A DNA stretch of 42,506 bases from Pseudomonadota bacterium (GTDB taxonomy: Bacteria; Pseudomonadota; Gammaproteobacteria; Burkholderiales; Burkholderiaceae_C). Shown piece after piece: positions 23,758 to 32,692 of this stretch (position 1 is its first letter; every line of letters starts with the position of its first letter). Below the pieces are notes generated by a model, which was given only the letters and a program-made list of their open reading frames with translations, ran no database searches and was not told the origin of the DNA. The translations under genes and the position numbers were made by a program. The stretch covers positions 1-42,506 of the forward strand of contig CAUJIM010000076.1 of NCBI GenBank assembly GCA_963205335.1. Direction: 5' to 3'.

Positions 23758-24690
23758 ATGCCCCCCACCCGCCATTTGCTGATTCCCCTGGCGGCAAGCA
23801 CGGCAGCGGGCTGCCTCCAGGCCTTGCAGGCCCTGCAGCTGCCGCGCCTGGACCGCCTGCTCTCGCTGCTCACGCCCACCGACACCGACACTGGCGAAGA
23901 AACCGACTACGCCCCGCCCCACGAGCGCGCGCTGGCCCGCGCCCTCGGCCTGCCGCAGGAAGCCACGCCCTGGGCCGCGTGGCAGCGCGCCCCGCGGGAC
24001 GGCGCGGCCTGCGCCTGGCTCACGCTCTGCCACTGGCAGGCGGGCGCCGACCACGTGAGCATGCTGCACCCGGCGGCGCTGCAGCTCGACGAGGCCGACG
24101 CGCAGGCGCTGCTGGCCATCCTCGCGCCCTGGTTCGCGCAGGACGGCATCGCGCTCGCGGCCGAGGCGCCGACGCGCTGGCGCGCGCAGGGCGAGGTGTT
24201 CGACGGCCTGGCCTGCGCCGCGCTCGACCGCGTGATCGGCCGCGACGTGCGCGCCTGGATGCCGCGCGGCCCGCAGGCGCAGCAGTTGCGGCGCCTGCAC
24301 AGCGAGGTGCAGATGCTGCTCTACACCCACTCCTGGAGCGAGGCGCGCGCGGCCCGGGGGCGGCTCGCCGTCAACGCCTTCTGGCTGCATGGCGCGGGGC
24401 GGCTGCCGCACCCCCTCCCGCCCCCGGCGGCCGCGCCCGAGATGCCCATGGCGCTGTACGACGCCGCGCTGCTGCAGGACTGGGCCGCCTGGGCGCGGGC
24501 CTGGCGCCAGCTCGACGAGGGCGCGGTGGCCGCCCTGCTGCGCCACGTGCAGCAGGGCGGCGACGCCCGGCTCACGCTGTGCGGCGAGCGCAGCGCGCTC
24601 GCCTTCGCCGCGACGCACCGCGGCCTGAACCAGAAAATCATCCGTCTTTTCAGGCCCTTGCGCTTTGCCGACGTGCGGGAGCAGCTATGA
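23758..24690 (+). CDS. RecJ-linked phosphoglycerate-mutase-like conserved protein
   Basis: The 310-residue protein is encoded directly upstream of recJ, as in other Burkholderiales where it is often labelled a cofactor-independent phosphoglycerate mutase-like or regulatory protein. I recognise the neighbourhood and the general look (MPPTRHLLIPLAAS; HERALARALGL; FWLHGAGRLP; LYDAALLQDW) more than any catalytic motif. No signal peptide is convincing despite the hydrophobic start. The ATG of recJ overlaps its stop (ATGA), so the two are tightly coupled. Enzymatic activity is doubtful because I cannot find the metal-binding residues of true iPGM. Role unknown; possibly related to DNA repair by context. 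Confidence 0.75.
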   Translation: MPPTRHLLIPLAASTAAGCLQALQALQLPRLDRLLSLLTPTDTDTGEETDYAPPHERALARALGLPQEATPWAAWQRAPRDGAACAWLTLCHWQAGADHVSMLHPAALQLDEADAQALLAILAPWFAQDGIALAAEAPTRWRAQGEVFDGLACAALDRVIGRDVRAWMPRGPQAQQLRRLHSEVQMLLYTHSWSEARAARGRLAVNAFWLHGAGRLPHPLPPPAAAPEMPMALYDAALLQDWAAWARAWRQLDEGAVAALLRHVQQGGDARLTLCGERSALAFAATHRGLNQKIIRLFRPLRFADVREQL

Positions 24691-26423
24691 AGATAGTAGT
24701 GCGCGACATCCCGCCCCGCGCCGCCTGGGCGCTGGAGCAGGCGGGCGTGCACCCGCTGCTGGCGCGCCTGTACGCGGCGCGCGGCGTGCGCTCGGGCGAC
24801 GAGCTCGACGACGCGCTCGCGCGCCTGCTCCCCCCCGCCACGCTCAAGGGCGCGCCGCAGGCCGCGCGGCTGCTGGCCGACGCCATCGCGCACGACCGGC
24901 GCATCTGCATCGTCGCCGACTACGACTGCGACGGCGCCACCGCCTGCGCCGTGGGCCTGCGCGGCCTGCGCCTGCTGGGCGCGCGCCACGCCGACTACCT
25001 GGTGCCCAACCGCGTGATCGACGGCTACGGCCTCACGCCGCCGATCGCGCGGCGCGTGGCCGAGCAGGGCGCCGACCTGCTCGTCACGGTGGACAACGGC
25101 ATCGCCAGCGTCGAGGGCGTGCGCGAGGCGCGCCGGCTCGGCCTGCAGGTGCTGGTCACCGACCACCACCTGCCCGGCGGCGAGCTGCCCGAGGCCGACG
25201 CCATCGTCAACCCCAACCAGCCCGGCTGCGGCTTCGAGAGCAAGGCCATCGCCGGTGTCGGCGTCATGCTCTACGTGCTGATGGCGCTGCGCCACGAGCT
25301 GCGCGCGCGCGGCAGCTTCGGCGCCGCCGGCCAGCCGCGGCTGGAGCCGCTGCTGCCGCTGGTGGCGCTGGGCACCGTGGCCGACGTGGTGCGGCTCGAC
25401 ACCAACAACCGGCGCCTCGTCGCGCAGGGCCTCAAGCGCGTGCGCGCCGGCCAGATGCCGCCCGGCATGGCGGCGCTGTTCGAGGTCGCCGGACGCCGGG
25501 CGGCGCAGGCCACCACCTTCGACTTCGGCTTCGCCCTCGGCCCGCGGCTGAACGCCGCCGGGCGCCTGGCGGACATGCGGCTGGGCATCGAGTGCCTGCT
25601 GACGGACGACGCCGGCCGCGCGCAGGAGTTCGCGCGGCAGCTGGACGCGATCAACCGCGAGCGCCGCGAGATCGAGGGCGGCATGCGCGAGCAGGCGATG
25701 CTGGCCGCCGAGGGCCTGCTGGACGAGCGCGCGGCGCCGCCGAGCGCCATCAGCGTGTTCGACCCCGGGTTCCACGAGGGCGTGGTCGGCATCGTCGCCT
25801 CGCGCCTGAAGGACCGGCTGCACCGCCCCGCCTTCGTCTTCGCCGCCAGCAGCGCGCCGGGGCACGAGCACGAACTCAAGGGCTCGGGCCGCTCCATCCC
25901 CGGCTTTCACCTGCGCGACGCGCTCGACCTGGTGGCCAAGCGCCACCCCGGCGTGCTGCTGCGCTTCGGCGGCCACGCGATGGCGGCCGGCTGCACCATC
26001 GCCCAGGCGCAGCTCGGCCGCTTCGAGCAGGCCTTCGCCCAGGTGGCCGAGGAGTGGCTCGACGCCGCCACGCTCACGCGCCGGCTGGAAACCGACGGCC
26101 CGCTGGCGCCCGAATACCTGCGCCCCGACCTGGTGGACCTGCTCGCGCGCGAGGTCTGGGGCCAGGGCTTCGCGCCGCCGACCTTCAGCGACGAGGTGCA
26201 GGTGGTGAGCCAGCGCCTGGTCGGCCAGGAGAAGAACCACCTGCAGGCCAGGCTGCTCTACCGGGGCGAGCCGATCGACGCGATCTGGTTCTCGCACACC
26301 GAGCCGCTGCCCGAGCGGCCGCTGCTCGCCTTCCGCCTCGACGTGAACGAGTGGCGCGGCGAGCGGCGGGTGCAGCTGCTGGTGGAAGGGGCGCAGTCCC
26401 GGGAGGCCGGGCGGAAAATCTGA
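24687..26423 (+). CDS. recJ: Single-stranded-DNA-specific exonuclease RecJ
   Basis: RecJ digests single-stranded DNA 5' to 3' in recombination, mismatch and base-excision repair. The 578-residue protein has the DHH-family motifs: DYDCDGATA (about 78-86), VTVDNGI, the TDHHLPG motif, then VALGTVADVV. The DHHA1 domain follows (GSGRSIPGFHLRDAL; FGGHAMAAG), and a C-terminal OB-like domain ends with VNEWRGERRVQLLVEG. Start ATG 24687 in the ATGA overlap. Length is typical. The stop is followed by a hairpin repeat flanked by A and T runs that should end both recJ and the convergent chemoreceptor transcript. Confidence 0.95.
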   Translation: MKIVVRDIPPRAAWALEQAGVHPLLARLYAARGVRSGDELDDALARLLPPATLKGAPQAARLLADAIAHDRRICIVADYDCDGATACAVGLRGLRLLGARHADYLVPNRVIDGYGLTPPIARRVAEQGADLLVTVDNGIASVEGVREARRLGLQVLVTDHHLPGGELPEADAIVNPNQPGCGFESKAIAGVGVMLYVLMALRHELRARGSFGAAGQPRLEPLLPLVALGTVADVVRLDTNNRRLVAQGLKRVRAGQMPPGMAALFEVAGRRAAQATTFDFGFALGPRLNAAGRLADMRLGIECLLTDDAGRAQEFARQLDAINRERREIEGGMREQAMLAAEGLLDERAAPPSAISVFDPGFHEGVVGIVASRLKDRLHRPAFVFAASSAPGHEHELKGSGRSIPGFHLRDALDLVAKRHPGVLLRFGGHAMAAGCTIAQAQLGRFEQAFAQVAEEWLDAATLTRRLETDGPLAPEYLRPDLVDLLAREVWGQGFAPPTFSDEVQVVSQRLVGQEKNHLQARLLYRGEPIDAIWFSHTEPLPERPLLAFRLDVNEWRGERRVQLLVEGAQSREAGRKI

Positions 26424-26424
26424 A

Positions 26425-26473
26425 CAAAAAACGGCTCCAGCCCTTTGCTGGCAAGCGCTGGCAGCTCTTTTTT
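26425..26473. terminator. Bidirectional terminator built from hairpin repeat copy 5
   Basis: The unit is bordered by AAAAAA (left) and TTTTTT (right) around arms GCTCCAGC and GCTGGCAGC, with inner CTT/AAG pairs, so each strand sees a hairpin then a T-run. It occupies the whole 49-bp gap between the convergent recJ and chemoreceptor stops. Arms correspond to the other hairpin repeat copies. Confidence 0.8.
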
Positions 26474-28212
26474 CAGAAGCTCTCCCATTCGTCCTGCGCA
26501 CCGGCGGCAGGCCCGGGCGAGCCGGCCGCGGAGGCCCGGGCGTTGGCCGCCAGCCGCACCACCCGGGGCTGGGCCGCGGCCCGGGCGCGCGCCGCCAGCG
26601 GCGGCTGGTGCGGCTGCGCGTGCAGGCTCGGCGCATTCGCCGGGCCCGCGGGCGCCGGCGCGGCGCCCAGGTTGAAGACGGCGACCACCCGCGACAGGCG
26701 CTGCGCCTGCTCGCTCATCGAGGCCGCGGCGGCGCTCGCCTCCTCCACCAGCGCGGCGTTCTGCTGCGTCATCTGGTCGAGGTGGGCCACCGCCTGGTTG
26801 ACCTGGCCGATGCCGTCGCGCTGCTCCAGGCTCGATGCGGTGATCTCGCCGATCAGGTCGCTCACGCGGCGCACGCCCTGCACGATGTCCTGCATGCTGC
26901 GCCCGGCCTGGCTCACCTGGCTGCTGCCCGCCTCCACGCTCTCGACGCTGGCGGTGATCAGCGCCTTGATCTCCTTGGCCGCCTCGGCCGAGCGCTGCGC
27001 CAGCGTGCGCACCTCGCCCGCCACCACGGCAAAGCCCCTGCCCTGCTCGCCCGCGCGCGCCGCTTCCACGGCGGCGTTGAGCGCGAGGATGTTGGTCTGG
27101 AACGCGATGCCGTCGATCACGCCGATGATGTCGCCGATCTTGCGGCTCGCCTCGGTGATGTGCCCCATGCTGGCGATCACCTGCTCGACGACCTGGCCGC
27201 CGCGCTCGGCCGCCTGCGCCGCGTTGGCCACGAGCTGGTTGGCCTGGCGCGCGGTGTCGGCCGATTGCGTGACGGTGACGGTGAGCTGCTCCATGCTGGC
27301 CGCGGTCTGCTCCAGGTTGGCGGCGGCCTGCTCGGTGCGCGCCGACAGGTCGTTGTTGCCGGCGGCGATCTCGCTGGCGGCGAACGAGACGGACTCGACG
27401 CCCGAGCGGATCTCGCCGACCACGCCGCGCAGCCGGTGCGTCGTCGCGCCCAGCACGCGCAGCAGCCGCGCCAGGTCGCCCTTGCGGCCCTCGGGCACCT
27501 GCACCTCCTGCGTCAGGTCCCCCGCCGCGATGGCCTCCGCCAGCGCCGCGGCGCGGGCCAGCGGCTCGCCGATCATGCGCACCACCACCCGCGTCAGCAG
27601 CAGCGCCAGCAGCACGACCACGGCCAGCACGGCGGCGCCGATCCACTCGGCGCGCACGCCCTCGCGCACGCCCTCGGCCCGCGCGGCGTCGCGCTGGCGC
27701 ACCTGCAGCCGCACGAACGCGTCCAGCGCGGCGTCCATCCCGGCCACCGCGCCCTGCAGCCGCGTGTCGGCGAGGCGCTGCGCGGCCCCCACGTCCCCGG
27801 CGGCGCGCGCCCTGAGCACCTCGTCGTTGGCCGCGCGCTGCGCGGCCCAGGCCTCGGCGATGCGCGCCAGCTGCGCCCGGCCCTCGGCCGAGGGGCTGGC
27901 CTCGGCCAGCTCGCGCTCGAGGGCGGACAGCGCCGCGATGCCGTCCGCGGCCCGCGCCTGCAGGCGCTGCGCCTGCCCGTCGTCGGCCAGCCCGGCGGCC
28001 AGCAACTGGCGCTCGGCGACCCGCGCGGCCATGTCCTTCCAGCGGGTCGCCAGCGCGATCCGCTCCTCGCCGGCCTGCACCGCCCCGGCGGTGCGCGACG
28101 CGATACCGGCGAGCTGCAGCCACAGCACCACGGTCGTCACGGCCACGGCCAGCAGGGGGCCGACGACCAGCGCCCACAGCCGGGCCTTCACGGAAACAGT
28201 GTCGAAATTCAT
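26473..28212 (-). CDS. Methyl-accepting chemotaxis protein
   Basis: This inner-membrane chemoreceptor has 579 residues. An N-terminal helix (about 11-33) precedes a four-helix-type periplasmic ligand domain (about 35-190). A second membrane helix ([21 protein letters not shown] region, about 193-215) leads into a HAMP domain and the cytoplasmic signalling domain with the hairpin tip [41 protein letters not shown] region. The C-terminus is Ala/Pro-rich and ends DEWESF, resembling the NWETF-type pentapeptide that tethers the CheR methyltransferase. GAGG is just upstream of ATG 28212. The ligand is unknown. Transcribed convergently to recJ and divergently from the PHP gene. Confidence 0.93.
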   Translation of the reverse strand: MNFDTVSVKARLWALVVGPLLAVAVTTVVLWLQLAGIASRTAGAVQAGEERIALATRWKDMAARVAERQLLAAGLADDGQAQRLQARAADGIAALSALERELAEASPSAEGRAQLARIAEAWAAQRAANDEVLRARAAGDVGAAQRLADTRLQGAVAGMDAALDAFVRLQVRQRDAARAEGVREGVRAEWIGAAVLAVVVLLALLLTRVVVRMIGEPLARAAALAEAIAAGDLTQEVQVPEGRKGDLARLLRVLGATTHRLRGVVGEIRSGVESVSFAASEIAAGNNDLSARTEQAAANLEQTAASMEQLTVTVTQSADTARQANQLVANAAQAAERGGQVVEQVIASMGHITEASRKIGDIIGVIDGIAFQTNILALNAAVEAARAGEQGRGFAVVAGEVRTLAQRSAEAAKEIKALITASVESVEAGSSQVSQAGRSMQDIVQGVRRVSDLIGEITASSLEQRDGIGQVNQAVAHLDQMTQQNAALVEEASAAAASMSEQAQRLSRVVAVFNLGAAPAPAGPANAPSLHAQPHQPPLAARARAAAQPRVVRLAANARASAAGSPGPAAGAQDEWESF

Positions 28213-28335
28213 GCAAACCTCATGCGTACCGCGGCCCCGAGAGGGTGCCGCGCGGGCCCGGGGCGCCGGATGCCAGCCGCGTCCAGCGCCCCCCCTGCAG
28301 GGTATTTCGGCAAGTCGCCTCCTACAATGAAGTCC

Positions 28336-29208
28336 ATGTCTTCCCTGCTGCGCGCCGACCTGCACTGCCACTCGACCATTTCCGACGGAACGCTCACGCC
28401 CGAACAGGTGGCCGAGCGCGCGCACGGGCGCGGCGTGCAGCTCTGGGCGCTGACCGACCACGACGAGGTGGGCGGCCAGCACCGCGCGGCCGCCAGGGCC
28501 GCGGCGCTCGGCATGGACTACCTCACCGGGGTGGAAATCTCGGTCACCTTCGCCGACACCACGGTGCACATCGTCGGCCTCGGTATCGACCCCGACGACG
28601 CGCGCCTGGTCGCCGGCCTGGCCGCGACGCGCGGCGGGCGCGACGAGCGCGGCAGGGAGATGGCCGAGCAGCTGGCCGCCGTCGGCATCCGCGGCGCCTA
28701 CGAGGGCGCGATGCGCTACGCCGGCAACCCGCAGCTGCTCTCGCGCACGCACTTCGCGCGCTACCTGGTCGAATCCGGCGCGTGCCGCGACACCGGCGAG
28801 GTGTTCCGCAAATACCTGATCGAAGGCAAGCCCGGCTTCGTGCCGCACCGCTGGGCCCGGCTCGGCGAGGCGGTGCGCTGGATCAGCGAGGCCGGCGGCA
28901 CCGCCGTGATCGCCCACCCGGCGCGCTACCGCTTCAGCGCCAACGAGGAGTACGCGCTGTTCTCCGAATTCAAGGCGCACGGCGGCAAGGCCGTGGAGGT
29001 GGTCACCGGCAGCCACACCTCGGCGGAGTACCTGGTCTACGCCGCGCTGGCGCGCGAATTCGGCCTGGCCGCCTCGACCGGCAGCGACTTCCACAGCCCC
29101 GCCGAATCGCACGCCGACCTCGGCTCGCTGCCGCCGCTGCCGGCGGACCTCACGCCGGTCTGGTGCCTGCTGCAGCAGCGCATCCGGCGCGCACCGGCGG
29201 CCGCCTGA
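28336..29208 (+). CDS. PHP domain phosphatase (3',5'-nucleoside bisphosphate phosphatase-like)
   Basis: This PHP-fold metallo-phosphoesterase has about 290 residues. Metal-binding motifs are visible: [16 protein letters not shown] at the N-terminus, [15 protein letters not shown], then IAHPARY and GSDFHSP near the C-terminus. The family includes the nucleoside bisphosphate phosphatase and 5'-3' RNase-type RNase AM (YciV/RnmC), so pAp or short RNA processing is likely. I prefer ATG 28336 ([13 protein letters not shown]) by family length; ATG 28327 is nine bases upstream and a TACAAT hexamer overlaps it. It starts a run of four same-strand genes ending with trpS. Confidence 0.88.
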   Translation: MSSLLRADLHCHSTISDGTLTPEQVAERAHGRGVQLWALTDHDEVGGQHRAAARAAALGMDYLTGVEISVTFADTTVHIVGLGIDPDDARLVAGLAATRGGRDERGREMAEQLAAVGIRGAYEGAMRYAGNPQLLSRTHFARYLVESGACRDTGEVFRKYLIEGKPGFVPHRWARLGEAVRWISEAGGTAVIAHPARYRFSANEEYALFSEFKAHGGKAVEVVTGSHTSAEYLVYAALAREFGLAASTGSDFHSPAESHADLGSLPPLPADLTPVWCLLQQRIRRAPAAA

Positions 29209-29220
29209 ACGGGGCGCGCG

Positions 29221-29856
29221 ATGGCCCAGTATTTCGAAGTCCACCCGGACAACCCGCAGCCGCGCCTGCTCAGGCAGGCCACCGCGCTGCTCGCCGGCGG
29301 CGGCGTCCTGGCCGTGCCGACCGACTCCAGCTACGCCCTCGTCTGCCGCCTCGACGACAAGGCCGCCGTCGACCGCATCCGGCGGCTGCGCCAGGTGGAC
29401 GAGAAACACCACCTCACGCTGCTCTGCCGCGACCTGTCGGAACTGGCCACCTACGCCCACGTGGACAACCGCCAGTACCGCCTGCTCAAGCTCGCCACGC
29501 CCGGGCCCTACACCTTCATCCTCGACGCCACCAAGGAAGTGCCCCGGCGCCTGAGCCACCCGCAGAGGAAGACCATCGGCCTGCGCGTGCCCACGCGCCG
29601 GACGGCGCTGATGCTGCTGGAGCTGCATGGCGCCCCCCTGCTCGCCACCACCCTGATCCCGCCCGGCGAGACCGAGCCGCTCAACGACCCGCACGAGATC
29701 CGCGAGCATTTCGAGAAGCTGATCGACGGCATCGTCGACGCCGGCGCCTGCCCGCTCGAGCCCACCACCGTGCTCGACCTCACGCCCATGGCCACCGGGG
29801 GCGAGCCCGTCGTGCTGCGCGAAGGCGGCGGCAGCCTGCAGGCCCTGGGCCTGTAG
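29221..29856 (+). CDS. Sua5/YciO/YrdC family protein (L-threonylcarbamoyladenylate synthase-like)
   Basis: The 211-residue cytoplasmic protein of the YrdC fold shows the KRxR-like nucleotide region in a YciO-type form: [50 protein letters not shown]. It continues with the [17 protein letters not shown] and [16 protein letters not shown] motifs. It resembles YciO more than TsaC, so t6A biosynthesis is possible but not certain. It follows the PHP gene by 12 bp, an association (yciV-yciO) seen in other Proteobacteria. The start at ATG 29221 fits the family. Confidence 0.88.
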   Translation: MAQYFEVHPDNPQPRLLRQATALLAGGGVLAVPTDSSYALVCRLDDKAAVDRIRRLRQVDEKHHLTLLCRDLSELATYAHVDNRQYRLLKLATPGPYTFILDATKEVPRRLSHPQRKTIGLRVPTRRTALMLLELHGAPLLATTLIPPGETEPLNDPHEIREHFEKLIDGIVDAGACPLEPTTVLDLTPMATGGEPVVLREGGGSLQALGL

Positions 29857-29885
29857 CCCGCGGCGCGTCTGCGAAAATCCCGCGC

Positions 29886-30551
29886 GTGAACCCCGACACC
29901 CTCCAGACCATCCTCACCTACGCGCTGCCCGTGCTGCTGTCCATCACGGTGCACGAGTCGGCCCACGGCTACGCCGCACGCCACTTCGGCGACTCCACGG
30001 CCGAGCGGCTCGGGCGCATCACGCTCAACCCGCTCAAGCACATCGACCCGATCGGCACCATCGCGATGCCGCTGTTCCTGTACTTCGCCACCTCGGGCGC
30101 CTTCCTCTTCGGCTACGCCAAGCCGGTGCCGGTGAATTTCGGCGCGCTGCGCAACCCCAAGCGCGACATGGTCTGGGTGGCGCTCGCGGGGCCGGCCTCG
30201 AACCTGCTGCAGGCGATCGGCTGGGCGCTGCTGCTGCTCGTGTACTCGGCGGTCGGCATGCACGAGATGTTCTTCATCAAGATGGCGCAGGGCGGCATCC
30301 TGGCCAACCTGGTGATGTGGGCCTTCAACCTGTTCCCGCTGCCGCCGCTCGACGGCGGGCGCATCCTGGTGGGGCTGCTGCCCTGGCGCCAGGCCCGGTG
30401 GGTGGCGCGGCTCGAACCCTGGGGCTTCTTCATCGTCATGGCGCTGGTGCTCGTGGGCATCGTCGGCGCCTGGTGGCTGCAGCCGCTGATGGAGCTGGGC
30501 TACCTGCTGATCCACCTGCTGCTCGCCCCGCTGGCCGCCCTCCTGTCCTGA
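29886..30551 (+). CDS. Site-2-protease-type M50 metalloprotease
   Basis: This integral membrane zinc protease has 221 residues. The HExxH motif is HESAH at 23-27 within the first helix, and the third ligand lies in [11 protein letters not shown] (about 152-162), the LDG motif of M50 proteases. Five or six membrane helices fit the short rhomboid-independent SpoIVFB/YwhC-like branch without PDZ or CBS domain. Start GTG 29886; the frame runs back into the previous gene. It is between the YrdC-like gene and trpS, in the same direction. The substrate is unknown. Confidence 0.9.
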   Translation: MNPDTLQTILTYALPVLLSITVHESAHGYAARHFGDSTAERLGRITLNPLKHIDPIGTIAMPLFLYFATSGAFLFGYAKPVPVNFGALRNPKRDMVWVALAGPASNLLQAIGWALLLLVYSAVGMHEMFFIKMAQGGILANLVMWAFNLFPLPPLDGGRILVGLLPWRQARWVARLEPWGFFIVMALVLVGIVGAWWLQPLMELGYLLIHLLLAPLAALLS

Positions 30552-30573
30552 TTCTCCCGTTCGTCTCCCGCCC

Positions 30574-31866
30574 ATGTCCGTCACCCGCTTCCTCACCGGC
30601 ATCACCCCTTCCGGCACGCCCCACCTGGGCAACTTCGTCGGCTCCATCCGCCCCTCCATCGCGGCCAGCCGCAACCCCGGGGTGCAGAGCTTCTACTTCC
30701 TCGCCGACTACCACGCGCTCATCAAGTGCCAGGAGCCCGAACGGGTCAACCGCTCGACGCTGGAGATCGCCGCCAGCTGGCTGGCCTGCGGGCTCGACCC
30801 CGAGAAGGTCGCCTTCTACCGCCAGTCCGACGTGCCCGAGATCCCCGAGCTCACCTGGTTCCTCACCTGCGTCGCCGGCAAGGGCCTGCTCAACCGGGCG
30901 CACGCCTACAAGGCGGCGCAGGACAAGAACCACGAGGCCGGGCGCGACGGCGACGACGGCGTGAGCGCTGGCCTGTTCATGTACCCGGTGCTGATGGCCG
31001 CCGACATCCTGATGTTCAACGCGCACAAGGTGCCGGTCGGGCGCGACCAGATCCAGCACATCGAGATGGCGCGCGACATGGCCGCGAGCTTCAACCACCT
31101 CTACGGCGAGCACTTCACCCTGCCCGAGGCGGCGATCGAGGAGAGCGTGGCGACGCTCGCGGGGCTGGACGGGCGCAAGATGAGCAAGAGCTACGACAAC
31201 ACCATCCCGCTGTTCGCCCCGCGCGCCGAGCTGAAGAAGCTGATCGCCACCATCGTCACCGACTCGCGCGCGCCGGGCGAGCCCAAGGAGGTCGAGGGCT
31301 CAGCGCTGTTCCAGATCTACCAGGCCTTCGCCACGCCCGAGGAGACCGCCGCGCTGCGCCAAGCCTACGCCGACGGCATCGCCTGGGGCGAGGCCAAGCA
31401 GCTGCTGTTCGAGCGCGTGGACCGCGAGCTCGGCCCCCTGCGCGAGCGCTACGAAGAGCTGATGGCCCACCCCGAGCGGGTGGAGGCGGCGCTGCGCATG
31501 GGCGGCGAGCGCGCCCGGGCGCTGGCGCAGCCCTTCCTCGCGCGGCTGCGCGCCGCCGTGGGCCTGCGCCCGCTGACCGCCCCGGCGGGCGAGCGCAGGC
31601 AGGCCAAGGCCGCCGCCCTGCCGCACTTCAAGCAGTACCGCGAGGCCGACGGCAGGTTCTACTTCAAGCTGGTCGCGGCCGACGGCCGGCTGCTGCTGCA
31701 GAGCACCGGGTTCGACGCACCGCGCGACGCCGGGCAGGCCATCGCCCGGCTGCAGCAGGACCCGCAGGCGCTCGCCGCGCTGGCGCCGCATCTGGCGCCG
31801 CCCGAGGGCGTGGGCGCGGAGGAAGTGGCCGCGGCGCTGCAGGCCCTGGCGGCGGCAAAAAGCTAG
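30574..31866 (+). CDS. trpS: Tryptophanyl-tRNA synthetase with C-terminal extension
   Basis: TrpRS charges tRNA-Trp with tryptophan. The 430-residue protein has the class I signatures: the HIGH-equivalent TPSGTPHLGN (about 11-20) and KMSKS (202-206) followed by YDN. The catalytic core ends near residue 335, which matches the usual bacterial length. The rest is an extra segment (about 350-395: FKQYREADGRFYFKLVAADG, then LLLQSTGF) that looks like a DUF1508/YegP-type beta domain, followed by a helical tail. Related Comamonadaceae TrpRS carry a similar tail (from memory). ATG 30574 lacks a strong ribosome-binding site. The last base of the stop begins a hairpin repeat. Confidence 0.94.
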   Translation: MSVTRFLTGITPSGTPHLGNFVGSIRPSIAASRNPGVQSFYFLADYHALIKCQEPERVNRSTLEIAASWLACGLDPEKVAFYRQSDVPEIPELTWFLTCVAGKGLLNRAHAYKAAQDKNHEAGRDGDDGVSAGLFMYPVLMAADILMFNAHKVPVGRDQIQHIEMARDMAASFNHLYGEHFTLPEAAIEESVATLAGLDGRKMSKSYDNTIPLFAPRAELKKLIATIVTDSRAPGEPKEVEGSALFQIYQAFATPEETAALRQAYADGIAWGEAKQLLFERVDRELGPLRERYEELMAHPERVEAALRMGGERARALAQPFLARLRAAVGLRPLTAPAGERRQAKAAALPHFKQYREADGRFYFKLVAADGRLLLQSTGFDAPRDAGQAIARLQQDPQALAALAPHLAPPEGVGAEEVAAALQALAAAKS

Positions 31867-31918
31867 TCTTTTGATAGCTTCCAGCGCTTGTTGTGCAAGC
31901 GCTGTAGGCCAAAAAGAC
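31866..31918. repeat. Hairpin repeat copy 6 between convergent genes (perfect 9-bp stem)
   Basis: GTCTTTTGATAGCTTC, then CAGCGCTTG / CAAGCGCTG around TTGTG, then TAGGCCAAAAAGAC. T-rich on the left and A-rich on the right make it symmetric for both strands. It fills the gap between trpS and the convergent AhpD-like gene. Confidence 0.8.
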
Positions 31919-31931
31919 CCATGGTTTCTCG

Positions 31932-32510
31932 TCAGCGATCGAGTCCGTGGTACTCGACGTTGGGCATCATGCCCACGCCGGTGGACATGCGGTTGGTCAT
32001 GTTGTAGAAGCCCGTCGCCGCGACGATGTCCCAGATGTCGCGGTCCGAAAAGCCCGCGTCGCGCAGCGCCTGCCGGTCGGCCTCCTGCACCTTGGCGGGG
32101 GTCTCGGTGAGCCGGGCGGCGAAGTCCAGCATCGCGCGCTCGCGCGGCGAGAGCCGGGCGCTGCGGTAGTTCATCACCAGCAGCTCGCCCAGCACCGGGT
32201 CGCCGGAGAGCTTGCGCACCGACTGGCCGTGCGAGACCAGGCAGTAGTAGCAGTGGTTGATCGACGAGACCACCACGGCGATCATCTCGCGCTCCAGGCG
32301 CGACAGGCCCGAATCGCCCAGCATCACCTCGTTGTAGAAGTTGGCGAAGTTGCGCAGCTTGGCCTGGTCGAACGAGAGCGCGCGCAGCACGTTGGGCACC
32401 ATGCCGAGCTTTTCCTGGCAGACCGTGAAATAGCGGCGCATGTCCTCGTCGAGTTCGGACACTTCGGGCAGCGGCAGGTCGAGGGCGGTGAGACGGTCGG
32501 GCTGGTGCAT
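31932..32510 (-). CDS. Peroxidase-related AhpD-family protein
   Basis: This helical AhpD-like protein has 192 residues, with the redox motif NHCYYCLVSHG (CxxCxxxH, about 82-90) in the core EREMIAVVVSSINHCYYC. A second half with LSPRERAMLDFAARLTETP is typical of the longer peroxidase-related subfamily (about 190 residues). AGGAG precedes ATG 32510. Likely role: disposal of organic hydroperoxides or a related carboxylase activity; not proven. It is divergent from the Liv-type operon with 182 bp between starts, so control may be shared. Confidence 0.88.
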   Translation of the reverse strand: MHQPDRLTALDLPLPEVSELDEDMRRYFTVCQEKLGMVPNVLRALSFDQAKLRNFANFYNEVMLGDSGLSRLEREMIAVVVSSINHCYYCLVSHGQSVRKLSGDPVLGELLVMNYRSARLSPRERAMLDFAARLTETPAKVQEADRQALRDAGFSDRDIWDIVAATGFYNMTNRMSTGVGMMPNVEYHGLDR

Positions 32511-32619
32511 GGCGGGCTCCTGGTTGGGGACACGCCCGGAGTGGAACACGGCCGGAACGCTGCGGACTGTCGTCCACCAGACATTTACGGGGGTTTTCAC
32601 CCGGACACAGCGCGCGCAA

Positions 32620-32649
32620 TTGACGCTAACGTAAGCCTGCACCGACAAT
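32620..32649 (+). promoter_or_regulatory. Candidate promoter with palindromic operator ahead of the Liv-type operon
   Basis: TTGACG (32620-32625) and GACAAT (32644-32649) are separated by 18 bp and resemble a sigma-70 -35/-10 pair 43 bp upstream of the livG start. TTGACGCT AACGTAAG (32620-32635) is an imperfect palindrome overlapping the -35. It recalls the LiuR (MerR family) box that controls branched-chain and acyl-CoA catabolism; that comparison is from memory. Confidence 0.5.
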
Positions 32650-32692
32650 TCGACGCGCCGAAAGGGGCGGGCACCACCAGACGGAGACACAT

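Noticed and set aside
22176-24686. A long plus-strand open frame running into recJ
   Set aside because: The portion before 24687 is antisense to lolD and lolC and then a shadow of the recJ-linked gene; protein motifs are only present from the recJ start.
28213-29709. Extension of the chemoreceptor frame upstream to 29709
   Set aside because: This would cover the PHP and YrdC-like genes antisense. The receptor's first membrane helix begins right after ATG 28212 with its own ribosome-binding site.
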